Source: Singulisphaera sp. GP187 (GTDB taxonomy: Bacteria; Planctomycetota; UBA1135; UBA2386). From it: a stretch of DNA of 41,311 bases. The notes beneath the pieces were generated by a model that was not told the origin of the DNA, searched no databases, and worked only from the letters and a program-made list of their open reading frames with translations. The DNA lies in assembly GCA_945871815.1 (NCBI GenBank), contig CAMBXM010000014.1:1-41311 (forward strand), read 5' to 3'. Both the position numbers and the translations under genes were made by a program. This document shows positions 16,076 through 25,560 of the stretch, in pieces; position 1 is the first letter of the stretch; every line of letters begins with the position of its first letter.

Positions 16076-17482
16076 ATGCCCCCGTCTGCGCCAACGCTCG
16101 ACTCTGCCCAAGTCCGCACCATCCGCCTCGCCGCCCAAGGGATGGCACTGGCGCCAGGGATGCCACCGGCGCACGTCGTTGCACGCGTTGGCTGGCTCCG
16201 GACTCTTGGTGGTGCCGATGCCTATCTCGCGCTGCACGCTCGCCAGAACCGCATCGCTCGCGGACTGATCGATACCCAGGTGCAGCACGGCGAACTGCGC
16301 GTCGTCCCGGCCGTTCGCGGCTGCATCTACCTCGCACCGAAGACCGACGTTGCGCTGTGCCTTTCGATCGCCGAGTCGATGTCGAGTGCCCGTGCTGCAC
16401 GCGAGCATGACAAGGCCGGAATCAAGAAGGGTGAGATCGCAAAGCTCTCCGATCAGGTCTCCACTCTGCTCACGACCAAGGGACCGATGACCACCGATGC
16501 GCTGCGGCGAGCGTTGCCGGATGGCAGCATTCGCAGTCTTGGTGACGCCGGCAAGAAGGTGGGCATCAGCTCGCCACTGCCGCCGGCCTTGCGAGCGCTC
16601 GAGTTCGCGCGCCGCATCGAGCGCACTCCCGAAGACGGGCGGCTTGACCACGAACGCTATCTCTGGCGCGCCCTAGGACCGTCGACACCGGTCGCGATGC
16701 CAAGCGATCTCCCGCACTTGCATGCGCAACTGCTCGAACGCTTCGTTCACTTCGCCGGCGTCGCCACGCTGCCGATGTTCTGCGCCTGGTCGGGACTGTC
16801 GCGGCGCGACGCAACGGCGGCGGTGCCGTTTGCGGCCGTCGACTGCGTGGTCGCCGATCACCAGGACGCCGTTTGCCGAACTGACTCGAACGATCTCCTA
16901 CGCATGGCTCCCGCGGTCGACGGCGCGGTTGCGTTCTTGTCGTTCGAAGACAACTTGGTCCATCTCTACGGTGGACCGGCGCATCTCGTCGACGATGCGC
17001 ATCTCGACATCGAGGTGCCGAGCTGGGGGGCCAGCAAGAGCAAGGCGGCGCCGACACACACGCTCCGCACAGCGCCGCACCTTGCACTAAGGCCTCTGCT
17101 CGCCGACGGCTGCCTCAGCGGTTTCTGGGAGTACGACCCCGACGTCGGGGTCGCCATGCCGCGCTGCTTCCGAACGCCGTCGCGAGAAGCACAGAAGAAG
17201 ATCGAGGAGCACAGCTTTGCGGTCAGCGCGTTCTTGCGCACCGAGATCGGGCACGGCCGCTCGTTCTCCCTCGACACCGACGACGAACTGCGCCTGCGCT
17301 GCAAGCTGCTGCGCTCGATCGGCGGGGATCGAGTTGTGGTTGTTCCAGCGCCGACGCGCAGCAAAGCGCCGCGCATGCCGTCGCCAACGAAGCCAAGGGC
17401 CACGACGCAGAAACCAGCCGCCGCGACGGTAGCGAAGTCGAAGCCCGCGGCTGGCAAACTCCGCAAGAAGCCGAAGGACTGA
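16076..17482 (+). CDS. winged-helix protein related to AlkZ/YcaQ DNA glycosylases
   Basis: 468 residues. The HTH_42 family includes AlkZ and YcaQ, glycosylases that unhook interstrand crosslinks and remove bulky alkyl lesions. Matches: RTIRLAAQGM (residues 14-23), close to the same position of YcaQ; ELRVVPAVRGCIYLAP, the usual RGT-HLV-like strand; a middle winged helix (LLTTKGPMTTDALRRALP); GFWEYDPDVGVAM near the end. Where AlkZ proteins carry the catalytic Q-phi-Q or Q-phi-D, I read GWLRTLGGAD, so the key Gln seems missing. A Lys/Pro/Ala-rich tail (last 45 residues) may bind DNA. I start at 16076; an ATG 13 codons upstream is the alternative. It lies 170 bases after the MOSC gene. Confidence 0.75.
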   Translation: MPPSAPTLDSAQVRTIRLAAQGMALAPGMPPAHVVARVGWLRTLGGADAYLALHARQNRIARGLIDTQVQHGELRVVPAVRGCIYLAPKTDVALCLSIAESMSSARAAREHDKAGIKKGEIAKLSDQVSTLLTTKGPMTTDALRRALPDGSIRSLGDAGKKVGISSPLPPALRALEFARRIERTPEDGRLDHERYLWRALGPSTPVAMPSDLPHLHAQLLERFVHFAGVATLPMFCAWSGLSRRDATAAVPFAAVDCVVADHQDAVCRTDSNDLLRMAPAVDGAVAFLSFEDNLVHLYGGPAHLVDDAHLDIEVPSWGASKSKAAPTHTLRTAPHLALRPLLADGCLSGFWEYDPDVGVAMPRCFRTPSREAQKKIEEHSFAVSAFLRTEIGHGRSFSLDTDDELRLRCKLLRSIGGDRVVVVPAPTRSKAPRMPSPTKPRATTQKPAAATVAKSKPAAGKLRKKPKD

Positions 17483-17780
17483 TCGCGTTTCGGCACCGTC
17501 GACGATGCCGACGCCCGCGGGGAGTGGCTGCGTCGTGCGGATCTGGTAGAGCCACGGGCGGAGCGCAACTGGTTCTGTGTACGTAGGCGCGCGCGCAGCG
17601 GTCAACGCGTTAGAAGTGCTTCCCCAATTGGCCTGCGAGCGCGACCGAGCAGCGAAGGTCGAGGCCAAGGCGCGGACTCGCGGCGGAACTTGCAGATTCC
17701 GCGACGAGCCCGCAACGCCGCCCTCGCCCGACGTAGCGGCCGCTGGCGCTTCTTAACTCCACGTCTAGCCTACGAGTCTG
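17483..17780. other. 298-base intergenic region
   Basis: No coding frame with protein-like composition on either strand. It holds a possible -10 site near its right end, and a GTGGCT/AGCCAC inverted pair (17525-17556) with a 20-base loop that is too open to call a terminator. Nothing else identified. Confidence 0.45.
17766..17771 (+). promoter_or_regulatory. possible -10 element upstream of 17781
   Basis: TAGCCT on the plus strand, nine bases before the ATG at 17781. A transcript from it would have almost no leader. No -35 match. Confidence 0.25.
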
Positions 17781-18440
17781 ATGTTCACTGCCTACCTCCG
17801 CGCCTTCGGCCAGGTGTTCGATCCGCGCATCGTCCGGATCCTCGGAGTCTCCGTGCTGCTCTCGGTGGTCGTCTTCGCACTGCTGTGGAGCGGCATCGCA
17901 TGGCTGCTGACCCAATCCGAAGTCACGTCGTGGTGGCTGCTCGAGAAACTGCTCGACGTGCTCGGCGGCGTCGCCACCATCGTGACGACGTTCTTTGTCT
18001 TCCCCGTCGTGATCAGCGCCACGATCGGCCTGTTCCTCGACTCGGTCGCCCGTGCGGTCGAACAACGCTACTACCCCGATCGCAAGCCCAAGGGCCTCAG
18101 CGTGCTCGCCGGCATCTGGGCCTCGGTGCGCTTCTTGCTCAAGGCCGTCGTCATCAACCTCGTGCTGCTGCTGTTCCTCTTCGTGCCCGTGCTCTACCCG
18201 TTTGCGTGGTTGGCGGCGAATGCCTACCTGCTCTCGCGCGAGTACTTCGAACTGGTCGCGCTGCGGCACCTCGATGCGCGAGCAGCACGCGAACTGCGTC
18301 GCAGTCGCAGCCTGCCGCTGTTCTTCGCCGGGCTCCCGGCGGCGGGACTATTCGCGATCCCGGTCGTCAACCTCATCGCGCCGGTGCTCACGACCATGGC
18401 GATGGTGCACGTGTTCGAGCGCGGTCGACGCGCTCCTTGA
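17781..18440 (+). CDS. EI24/CysZ-like integral membrane protein
   Basis: 219 residues with about four membrane segments: residues about 18-44 (ILGVSVLLSVVVFALLW), about 58-80 (GGVATIVTTFFVFPVVISAT), about 118-150 (FLLKAVVINLVLLLFLFVPV), and about 175-205 (LFFAGLPAAGLFAIPVVNLI). The final pattern, with AGLFAIPVVNLIAPVLTTMAM, is characteristic of the EI24 family, which includes the sulfate transporter CysZ. Nothing nearby suggests sulfate or cysteine metabolism, so the transport role is not established. It converges with the stress-protein gene seven bases away. Confidence 0.8.
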   Translation: MFTAYLRAFGQVFDPRIVRILGVSVLLSVVVFALLWSGIAWLLTQSEVTSWWLLEKLLDVLGGVATIVTTFFVFPVVISATIGLFLDSVARAVEQRYYPDRKPKGLSVLAGIWASVRFLLKAVVINLVLLLFLFVPVLYPFAWLAANAYLLSREYFELVALRHLDARAARELRRSRSLPLFFAGLPAAGLFAIPVVNLIAPVLTTMAMVHVFERGRRAP

Positions 18441-18447
18441 ACCCGAC

Positions 18448-18891
18448 TCAGGCAACCCCGCCGGGCGGCGGATAGACCAGGACTGGGATGTGTGCGTGGC
18501 GCAGCACGCTTTCCGCAACCGAGCCGAGTAGAAACCGCCGCAACCCGCTTCGCCCATGGGTAGCGATCGCGAGGAATGCGGCCTGCTCCTTGTGTGCGAA
18601 CTCGACGATCGCACGCGGCACATCCGCAGCTTCGATCAACACCGAGCGCACGGGCACTGCGCTGCCGAGCGCCTTGGTCAGCTCCGCGAGCCGTTTGGAC
18701 CAGTCGGCGTGAATCCGGCCGCGATCGGGATAGACCGACACCAAGCCGCCGGCAGTCGGCTCGAACGGGAGGTACTCGAGCACTGCCAGCAACACGATGG
18801 ACAGGCCCAGGCGCTCCGCCAAGAGGACTGCCGGCTTGAACGCGCGCTCGGACTCGGGGGACAGATCGGTCGTCAGGACGATGCTGCTCAT
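18448..18891 (-). CDS. universal stress protein (UspA family)
   Basis: 147 residues, the usual single-domain length. It begins with the UspA strand (SSIVLTTDLSPESERAF) and ends with the ATP-binding loop (ATHGRSGLRRFLLGSVAESV), where the canonical first Gly is Ala, then HIPVLVYPP. The loop glycines and the Ser after the second one are kept, so ATP binding is likely. I chose ATG 18891 at the domain start; the frame is open upstream but without domain sequence. It shares a 129-base divergent region with the M1 peptidase gene. Role in stress tolerance is by family only. Confidence 0.92.
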   Translation of the reverse strand: MSSIVLTTDLSPESERAFKPAVLLAERLGLSIVLLAVLEYLPFEPTAGGLVSVYPDRGRIHADWSKRLAELTKALGSAVPVRSVLIEAADVPRAIVEFAHKEQAAFLAIATHGRSGLRRFLLGSVAESVLRHAHIPVLVYPPPGGVA

Positions 18892-19020
18892 GCGGCCACC
18901 TTGCCGCAATGAGGCTCCAACGGCAAGTCGCTCGAATGCGGCCCCCCGCGGTAGCGAAGTAGAGTCAACGGCCGCCTGCCCCGCGACTTTGCGTCGCCTT
19001 GCTGGCACCTTGTCAGCTCC

Positions 19021-20919
19021 ATGCCTCACGCACGCCCGTTCTCGTCGTTGTTGCTGCTGGTCGCCGCCGCCTCGTCGCTGCCGTGTCAGGACCCGGTGGT
19101 CGCGCGCGTGCAGCCGTATCCGATCGATCTTCCACCCGAGTTCGAAGCCGCCATCGCCGAAGGCACGCGCACGCGCACCGGCAAACCGGGCGAGAAGTAC
19201 TGGACCAACCGAGCGGACTACGACCTAGCGATCGAACTCGATCCTGTGACCGCGCGCCTCACCGGCAAGGCCAAGCTCACCTATCACAATCGCGCGCCGC
19301 ACGAGCAGAAGCAGCTGGTCCTGCATCTCTATCAGAACTTGATGAAGCCCGACGCCGAACGCACGCGCACCGTCGTGCCGACCGACGGCTTCGAACTCGG
19401 CGAAGTGCGCATCGGCGGCAAGGTCGTCCGCGCCCGCCCGCGGGACACGAGGCTCACGTTGAACTTGCCCGAACCGCTGCCGAGCGGGCAAAGCCTCACG
19501 ATCGAGATCGACTATGCGTTCACCGTTCCGGTAGCTGGCACCGCCCCGCGCATGGGCCACGAGAACCAGGACGTCTACTACCTCGGCTACTGGTATCCGC
19601 AGTTCGCGGTGCACGACGACGTGAACGGCTGGGTCGCCGATCGCCATCGCGGCAACGGCGAGTTCTACATGGGCTACGGCGACTACCAGATCGCGATCAC
19701 AGTGCCGCAGGGCTACGTCGTGCGCGCCACCGGCGACCTGCAGAATGCGAGCGAGGTCCTGACGGAGAAGGCCATCGCCGCGCTGCAACAGGCAAAGACC
19801 TCGACGGATGTCGTTCACGTCGTCGACGCCGACGACCTCGAAAAGGGCACGCAGACGCGCACCCACGAGAGCGGCAAGCTGACCTGGCGCTTTCACGCCA
19901 AGGACGTGCGCGACGCGGCTGTCAGCATCGGCCGCACGTATCTCTGGGACGCGACCCACGCCGTCGTCGAACGCAAGGACGGCAACGAGCGCACCTGTGA
20001 GATCCACGCGGTCTACGAGAAGAACTCGGGCGACTGGGTTCGCGCGGCGGAGTACGCGCGCAAGACCATCGAGTGGATGTCGGAGCAGGTCTATCCCTAC
20101 CCGTGGCCGCACATGACTGCGTGCGAGGGCATCATCGGCGGCGGCATGGAGTACCCGATGATGACCATCTGCGGCGGCCGTCGCCCGCAAGGCGTCATCA
20201 CGCATGAGCTCACGCACATGTGGTTCCCGATGCTGCTCGGCAGCAACGAGAAGCGCTACGCGTGGCAGGACGAAGGGTTCACTTCGTATTGGTCGTCCTT
20301 GTGCTCGGCGAGTATCGCCGGCCGCCGCGCCGGCTCGCGGGGCGACGTCATGTCGGCAGCATCCCAGATCGCATCGGGCGGCGACGTGGTCTCGATGCGC
20401 CACGGCGACGGCTACGTCGACGACGACTTTGGCTTTGCGAGCTACGGCAAACCTGCTGCCGTGTTGGCGCAGCTGCGCGGCCTGATCGGCGACGAGAAGT
20501 TCGTGACCGGCTTCCGCCGCTATGCAGCGGACTGGGCGTTCAAGCACCCGTATCCGTACGACTTCTTCTTCACCATGAGCGACGTCGCCATGGTCGACCT
20601 CGAGAGTTACTTCCGCACGTGGCTGTTCGAGACCTGGGCGCTCGATCATGCGATCGCGGACGTGACGGTGAGCGACAGCGAGACGGCGGTCCAGGTCAGC
20701 GATCGCGGCCGCGCGCAGCATCCGTGCATCGTCGAAGCGACGTTCGAGGACGGGAGCAAGATGCGAGCGTCGATCGACATGGCGCACTGGGAGAACCACC
20801 GCTCGGCGACCTTGAAGATGCCCGGGAAGGCGACGAGCGTGGTGTTGGATCCGGATGTGAACACGATCGACGTCGATCGTGACAACAACAGCTGGAAGGC
20901 GCCGAAGGTAGAGAAGTAG
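19021..20919 (+). CDS. M1 family aminopeptidase, exported
   Basis: 632 residues. A signal peptide (FSSLLLLVAAASSLPC) leads, so the enzyme probably acts outside the cytoplasm. The N-terminal beta-domain (YDLAIELDPVTARLTGKAKL) carries the typical M1 opening. The substrate motif is IGGGMEYPMM, equivalent to GAMEN/GGMEY. Zinc is bound by HELTH (His395, Glu396, His399) and Glu418 in QDEGFTSYW, 18 residues after the second His, as in gluzincins. All catalytic residues are present. A carboxy segment from about residue 540 (VDLESYFRTWLFETWALDHA) closes the helical part. The upstream 129 bases are shared with the divergent stress protein; a TAGAGT lies about 63 bases before the ATG. Confidence 0.93.
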   Translation: MPHARPFSSLLLLVAAASSLPCQDPVVARVQPYPIDLPPEFEAAIAEGTRTRTGKPGEKYWTNRADYDLAIELDPVTARLTGKAKLTYHNRAPHEQKQLVLHLYQNLMKPDAERTRTVVPTDGFELGEVRIGGKVVRARPRDTRLTLNLPEPLPSGQSLTIEIDYAFTVPVAGTAPRMGHENQDVYYLGYWYPQFAVHDDVNGWVADRHRGNGEFYMGYGDYQIAITVPQGYVVRATGDLQNASEVLTEKAIAALQQAKTSTDVVHVVDADDLEKGTQTRTHESGKLTWRFHAKDVRDAAVSIGRTYLWDATHAVVERKDGNERTCEIHAVYEKNSGDWVRAAEYARKTIEWMSEQVYPYPWPHMTACEGIIGGGMEYPMMTICGGRRPQGVITHELTHMWFPMLLGSNEKRYAWQDEGFTSYWSSLCSASIAGRRAGSRGDVMSAASQIASGGDVVSMRHGDGYVDDDFGFASYGKPAAVLAQLRGLIGDEKFVTGFRRYAADWAFKHPYPYDFFFTMSDVAMVDLESYFRTWLFETWALDHAIADVTVSDSETAVQVSDRGRAQHPCIVEATFEDGSKMRASIDMAHWENHRSATLKMPGKATSVVLDPDVNTIDVDRDNNSWKAPKVEK

Positions 20920-21045
20920 GGTAACGGCGCCCTCACCGGAGTCCTCTGCCATGCACGACACGTGGAAGAACGCCTCGGTGCTGCCGGCATCGTGATGCGC
21001 GCCACGGAGAAGGCCACGGGCAGGCGCGACGTCCCGCGCTGACGC

Positions 21046-21822
21046 TCAAGCGCACGTGACGCGCGCGCGCCGACGATGGCGCACCGCGAGCATGGTGCCG
21101 AGCGCGATCGTGAGGCCGCGACCGATGTTGGGCCACAGCCCACCGGCCGCACTCCCCGCGACCGCGAACACCATCCACGCTGCATTCATGACGGCGTGGA
21201 GCAGGATCGTGGTCCAGAGATTCCATTCGTAGACGCGCAGCAGCCACGAGTACCAGAGCCCCCCGGCCAGTGTCGCCGCCAGCACGCCCATGTGTTCGCC
21301 GCCGAACTGGGCGTTCCAGGGCACGTGCATCGAGGCGAACACCAACGCCGAGAACGTCGCCACGGGCCAAAACGAGAAGCCCCCGAGCCGCACCGGAATC
21401 CCGACGAGCACGGCGCGAAACAGCAGTTCTTCCACGAACGGGGCCACACCGACGCCACGAAGCGTGCCCGCGTGGGCACGCACACCATCGCTTGCGATCC
21501 ATGCCTGCAGCACCATGGGCGCACCAGCCGCCGCAGCAAACGACGCACCCAGGAGGAACGACGCGCGCAAGCCAAGTCCGCGCAGAACCCCGCCTTGACC
21601 GTACGCAAGACGCGCTGCGCCGAGGCTCGCGAGCACCAGCAGCAGCGGTCCATCGAGCCCACGAACCGCATCCGATACCCCGAGGTCGTGCAGCCAGCGG
21701 TGGAACTCGACGTAGCAAGCCACCTCGCCACGGACGCGGGTGAACACAAATACCGCGATCGCCAAGGTCAACCCACAGGGCCACTGGGAGGAGCGAGGCT
21801 GCGGCTCGATGTTTATCGACAC
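21046..21822 (-). CDS. CPBP family intramembrane metalloprotease
   Basis: 258 residues with six to eight hydrophobic segments. The three CPBP (Abi/Rce1-like) motifs are present: EELLFR (Glu131, Glu132, Arg136), FASMH with His166, and HAVMN (His209, Asn213). These form the membrane-embedded metal site in Rce1-type proteases. Planctomycetes have many CPBP paralogues, often without known substrates; some process prenylated or bacteriocin-related proteins. It is 57 bases downstream of the secreted 617-residue protein on the same strand, so the two may be cotranscribed. Confidence 0.9.
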   Translation of the reverse strand: MSINIEPQPRSSQWPCGLTLAIAVFVFTRVRGEVACYVEFHRWLHDLGVSDAVRGLDGPLLLVLASLGAARLAYGQGGVLRGLGLRASFLLGASFAAAAGAPMVLQAWIASDGVRAHAGTLRGVGVAPFVEELLFRAVLVGIPVRLGGFSFWPVATFSALVFASMHVPWNAQFGGEHMGVLAATLAGGLWYSWLLRVYEWNLWTTILLHAVMNAAWMVFAVAGSAAGGLWPNIGRGLTIALGTMLAVRHRRRARVTCA

Positions 21823-21879
21823 GGCAGCAGCATGCCGTGTCCCTCCGGGATCACACCAGTTCGGCGTCGGGTTCCGCGC

Positions 21880-23733
21880 TCACCGATGCGCGTCGCCGCA
21901 GCCGCATTGGTCCATGCGTGCGGGCGGCACTTCCAATTCCGGCGGCGCTGCCATGCGCGCCCCGACAGGTCGCGGACGCAGCAGAATGGCGGGCGTCTTC
22001 AGCACGACGTTCGTGCTACCTCGGCGGGTCATGTAGCACTGGATCACGAGCTGCTGGACAGCGGGGATCGAAGCCAGCGTGACCTCGCAACTGTCGGACA
22101 CCACGTCGACCTTGCGTTCTTGCAGGATCGAAAGTCTGTCGATGGCCAGATGCGGACCGCCGCCGAACAGCGGCAGCGTCTTCGCCACTTTGGTTCCGAA
22201 GACGATGTGCGCGCTACTGCCGCTCTCGAGCCCGGTGACGCGCAGGCGCAACTCTTGTCCGACCTCGGGCAATTCACTGAGCACGCTGATGCGCGCGACC
22301 ACGCCGTCCGAACCCGGGCGATACGAGCCAAACTGGCGCACGAAACCGTAGGTCGGTTCGATCAAGAACGAGGCCTGAAGGTCGGTCGAACTGACGTAGT
22401 CGCCGAACGGCGTCGTCACCACGTCCCACCCGCCGTTGTACACCGCAGGCCACGTGGGCACGGTCATGTTGGCGTGGAAGTAGCCATTGGACCCAGCCGG
22501 CGGCGTCGCCGACAGCGGCACGTGGGCGAGCATGCGAACCGTGCTTTGGTCCTTCTGACACTGGTAGGTGAAGTAGCCGCCAGTGAAGTGCGCCATCGGC
22601 ACCGAATCCCATGTGTGGCTCCGGCACTCCAACATGCGCGAACCGACGTTGTGCACCGCGTGGAGCCGATTACCGGCATCGGTCAACCAGCCGACCAGTT
22701 CTGGATTTCGACCCTGCCAGAGGCCGGTCGCGTCGAGCACGGCTGCCTTGCTGATGACCTGGTTCGGAGCCGCTCCGAACGCATAGGCTTCGAAGCCAGC
22801 CGCCAATCGCGGGTGGCCATCGGGGGAGTTCTGCAACTGCACGACATTGTGCATCGAGCCGGTAGCAGGCCCGCCGTACACCGCCAAGCGTCGCGCCGTA
22901 GCCATGCGCGTTGGCGCCGAGGCGTCGTAGAACGCAAAGTAGGACACGTTGCCGCGCTGGGGTTGCTGGATCGTCGTGGCCCAGACCGGATGCCCGTCGA
23001 TGTCGAGGAACTGGCTGTCGAACAGCGTCTGGTCGCCGGCATCGGGACCGACGAAGACCGACAGTAGGCGCGGACGCAACGGGTCGTTCTTGACGTCGAA
23101 GAACACCGCCGGCGAACAGCCAGGAGTCAACGGCGCCGGCAGCGGGTTGGCAAACACGTCGACGCCGTTGAGAACGAGGATGCCGCGTTCGGCGTCGAGT
23201 CGCATCGTGTGCACCCCTCGGACCGTCACCGGCAGACCGATCTGGATCGGCCACCGCACCGTGGTCAGGGTCGGGAAATCCGTGACGTCGGTGATCTCCA
23301 GTTGGTTGGTGCCGCGCGAGGCGAAGTAAACATAGGCACGTTCGCGGCCACCATTGTCGACGATGCGCGTCGCAATGACGTCCGACCACACGACGCTGGC
23401 GCCGGTAACCGGCCAGTAGCGCTGCGAGCGGACACTCCATTCGTCGTCGACGAGCGATGCGAGCACCCCCGTAGCGCCCGAGGACACGTACAGGTAATCG
23501 TCGCGATACTCACCGACGCTCGCATCGAAGCGCGGCATGCGCACGGCATCGACGCCGCTATGGCTACCACAAGACGGATGGCCAAAACGTTGAACGCGCT
23601 CGACGCCTCTGGACAGGGCCATCAGCGGGTCCGCGATCTCAACCGCGAGGGTCTGCTCCGCGGAACCGCCAGAACAGGCATGGAACCAGAGCAGCGCCAC
23701 AAAAGGCACCGCACAGCGAATCCTGTGCTGCAT
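21880..23733 (-). CDS. large secreted protein, probable beta-propeller
   Basis: 617 residues. The start at 23733 gives a signal peptide (CAVPFVALLWFHACSGGS); the Cys could be a lipid site, though FHAC is a poor lipobox. The body has repeated strand-and-turn blocks such as RAYVYFASRGTNQLEITDVT, FFDVKNDPLRPRLLSVFVG and YFAFYDASAPTRMATARRL, which resemble the LVIVD/choice-of-anchor propellers of planctomycetes and other bacteria, though I cannot place it in a named family. A Cys-rich tail (DQCGCGDAHR) ends the protein. An ATG 20 codons upstream is an alternative start. Likely an extracellular or cell-surface protein. Confidence 0.75.
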   Translation of the reverse strand: MQHRIRCAVPFVALLWFHACSGGSAEQTLAVEIADPLMALSRGVERVQRFGHPSCGSHSGVDAVRMPRFDASVGEYRDDYLYVSSGATGVLASLVDDEWSVRSQRYWPVTGASVVWSDVIATRIVDNGGRERAYVYFASRGTNQLEITDVTDFPTLTTVRWPIQIGLPVTVRGVHTMRLDAERGILVLNGVDVFANPLPAPLTPGCSPAVFFDVKNDPLRPRLLSVFVGPDAGDQTLFDSQFLDIDGHPVWATTIQQPQRGNVSYFAFYDASAPTRMATARRLAVYGGPATGSMHNVVQLQNSPDGHPRLAAGFEAYAFGAAPNQVISKAAVLDATGLWQGRNPELVGWLTDAGNRLHAVHNVGSRMLECRSHTWDSVPMAHFTGGYFTYQCQKDQSTVRMLAHVPLSATPPAGSNGYFHANMTVPTWPAVYNGGWDVVTTPFGDYVSSTDLQASFLIEPTYGFVRQFGSYRPGSDGVVARISVLSELPEVGQELRLRVTGLESGSSAHIVFGTKVAKTLPLFGGGPHLAIDRLSILQERKVDVVSDSCEVTLASIPAVQQLVIQCYMTRRGSTNVVLKTPAILLRPRPVGARMAAPPELEVPPARMDQCGCGDAHR

Positions 23734-23989
23734 ACACAGACGGGGGATAGGGGTATGGCCGGGATCGAGGCCGCGGGGGAGCGGCTGGGACAAGGGATCA
23801 TCCCGACACCGTCAGAGTAACACTCGAATCGCGCCGCGGCGGACCGACCCACCGAGGAGCCGCACAGCCGACCTCGCAACCTCGCTGCAACGGACCGTAC
23901 CGGATCAGGCTTCTGCCCGGCCAGAATGGCGTTCGTGGTCCCGCGCGCTCCCCCCGCCGAGGTCCATCTGCCATGATCTCGCTTCTGCC
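23734..23989. promoter_or_regulatory. divergent intergenic region
   Basis: 256 bases between divergent starts. Two short direct repeats occur near the right end (cttctgcc twice, gatctcgcttctgcc before the ATG). No confident promoter or binding site was found. Confidence 0.3.
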
Positions 23990-25549
23990 ATGAATCGCAC
24001 CCATCGCCGCGCGTTCGGCCTCCCCCTCGCCGTCGTTGCTTGCTCGCTCGCGCTCTCCGCGCAGAGCGCCGTTGTGGAACCTCGCGTCGGCATCGAGTTC
24101 AAGCCACCCAAGGGCTGGACCGAACTCCCCGGCGGTGGCGACCGCCACGCCACCGTTCGACTGTTCGCCGGACCGCGTGCGCTGGTCGGCAAGGAGGACG
24201 TGCAGCACACGCCTATCTTGCGCGTGATGTTCTTCGACAAGGGTGGCGACGCGAGCAAGGACAAGATCGATGACCTGCCGCGAATGACGGCCTACCGCAG
24301 CCTCGAGGACTTCGCCTTGCGCGGCCTTGGCATCAAGGACGCTACCAAGGCAGCGGACAAAGCCGGCGCGCTCGAGTTCCAGCGAGTCTCGGGCAAGAAC
24401 GCTGCGCGCTCGGTCTATGGCGCCGCGTTTGCGGTTGACGGTGCGGAGGCGGCGGTGTGCTTTGAGGTCCTCACTCAGCACCTCGACAAGCTCAAGAAGG
24501 AGTTGGATGCGACTATCACCTCGGTAGCCGTCATCGCGCGCACGCCAGAGCCACGAATCGACCCGCCCTGGGTGACGGATGCAGATTGGAGCAAGAAGGA
24601 CCTCGCAGCCCGCAATGCCACGCGCAAGGCCTGGTCTGAGGGCGCGGTCGCACGGACCACCAAGAACGCGGGCCCGACCTACAAACCCAGCAAGTCCAAA
24701 CACTGGTCCGTTCTCAGCGCCGCGGATCCGGCCTTCACCAAGAAGGCGATCGCGGCAGCCGAAGTGATGCGCGCCTGGATCGCGGCGAAGCTGCCCGAAT
24801 TGGCCAAGGAACCAATGCCCGCGGTCCTGCGCGTGTTCGACTCGAAGGACCACTACAACGCGTATCTGACGACCGTCACGGAGACACGCGAGTACGACCA
24901 GCGTCTGCGCGAGTTGCACTTCGTCAACGACCCGGACAACGGCGGCAGCGGCGGTTACGGCATGCTGTTCCGCGCGGTCATGTGGCACGCGTTCGACGAC
25001 CTCGACGACCAGGTGCTACCAGCCTTGCCACGTTGGCTCGACAACGGCATCTGGGAGTTCCTGCGCAGCTCGCAGTGCGATGGCAAGAAGGTCGAGTTCG
25101 CGTCGAGCGACACCGAGAAGGGTCGCATGGCGTGGTATCCCCAGAACAACCAGGAGATCCCGGCTCTCTGGCACCTGATCGAAGAGTCGCTGCAGAAGAG
25201 CCCTGAGGACGGCAAGAACGAAGATCCGTGGGCCTACACGCCGGACTGCGCGCGCGTGATCCGCTGGTGGCTCCTGAACGACGGCATGAAGGCGTTCGAC
25301 AAGCCGAACCTGTTCGTCGACTACGTGCGCGCGCTCGGCAAGGCCCACGCCGAGACCGGGCCCGATCCGATGCTCGACGTCGGCAGCGGCATCCTCACCG
25401 ACGACGAGAACAAGAAGCGGAACAAGGGCCAGTACGCCTGGCGCGACGCGCTGCTGGTCAAGATCAACACCCTGGTGTTGGCGATCGGCGAGCCGAAGTG
25501 GCGCGAAGCCAACGAGAAGTGGGGCGCGTTCAACAAGTCCTTCAAGTGA
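23990..25549 (+). CDS. exported metallopeptidase-like paralogue lacking HEXXH
   Basis: 519 residues with a signal peptide (PLAVVACSLALSAQ). It shares a layout with the gene at 26031-27650: an N-terminal beta-domain on 'PPKGWTELP' type strands, a middle HWSVLSAADPAFTKKAI segment, then a peptidase-like helical domain. At the place of the zinc motif it reads VMWHAFDDL, where the paralogue has VMFHEAFHQY, and the downstream acid is lost (RWLDNGIWEF against SWFNEGHGDY). It is therefore probably not a zinc protease. Binding or structural role is a reasonable guess. It is followed 11 bases later by the methyltransferase-like gene. The start ATG at 23990 is followed by the signal peptide. Confidence 0.8.
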   Translation: MNRTHRRAFGLPLAVVACSLALSAQSAVVEPRVGIEFKPPKGWTELPGGGDRHATVRLFAGPRALVGKEDVQHTPILRVMFFDKGGDASKDKIDDLPRMTAYRSLEDFALRGLGIKDATKAADKAGALEFQRVSGKNAARSVYGAAFAVDGAEAAVCFEVLTQHLDKLKKELDATITSVAVIARTPEPRIDPPWVTDADWSKKDLAARNATRKAWSEGAVARTTKNAGPTYKPSKSKHWSVLSAADPAFTKKAIAAAEVMRAWIAAKLPELAKEPMPAVLRVFDSKDHYNAYLTTVTETREYDQRLRELHFVNDPDNGGSGGYGMLFRAVMWHAFDDLDDQVLPALPRWLDNGIWEFLRSSQCDGKKVEFASSDTEKGRMAWYPQNNQEIPALWHLIEESLQKSPEDGKNEDPWAYTPDCARVIRWWLLNDGMKAFDKPNLFVDYVRALGKAHAETGPDPMLDVGSGILTDDENKKRNKGQYAWRDALLVKINTLVLAIGEPKWREANEKWGAFNKSFK

Positions 25550-25560
25550 ACTGCTGAGCC

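Noticed and set aside
17524-17556. GTGGCT/AGCCAC inverted pair after the AlkZ-like gene
   Set aside because: The 20-base loop and lack of a T-run make a terminator unlikely.
19225-20961. 578-codon minus-strand frame
   Set aside because: Opposite the M1 aminopeptidase, whose motifs are complete.
21076-23067. 663-codon plus-strand frame
   Set aside because: Shadow of the CPBP and secreted-protein genes; arginine- and histidine-rich with no domain.
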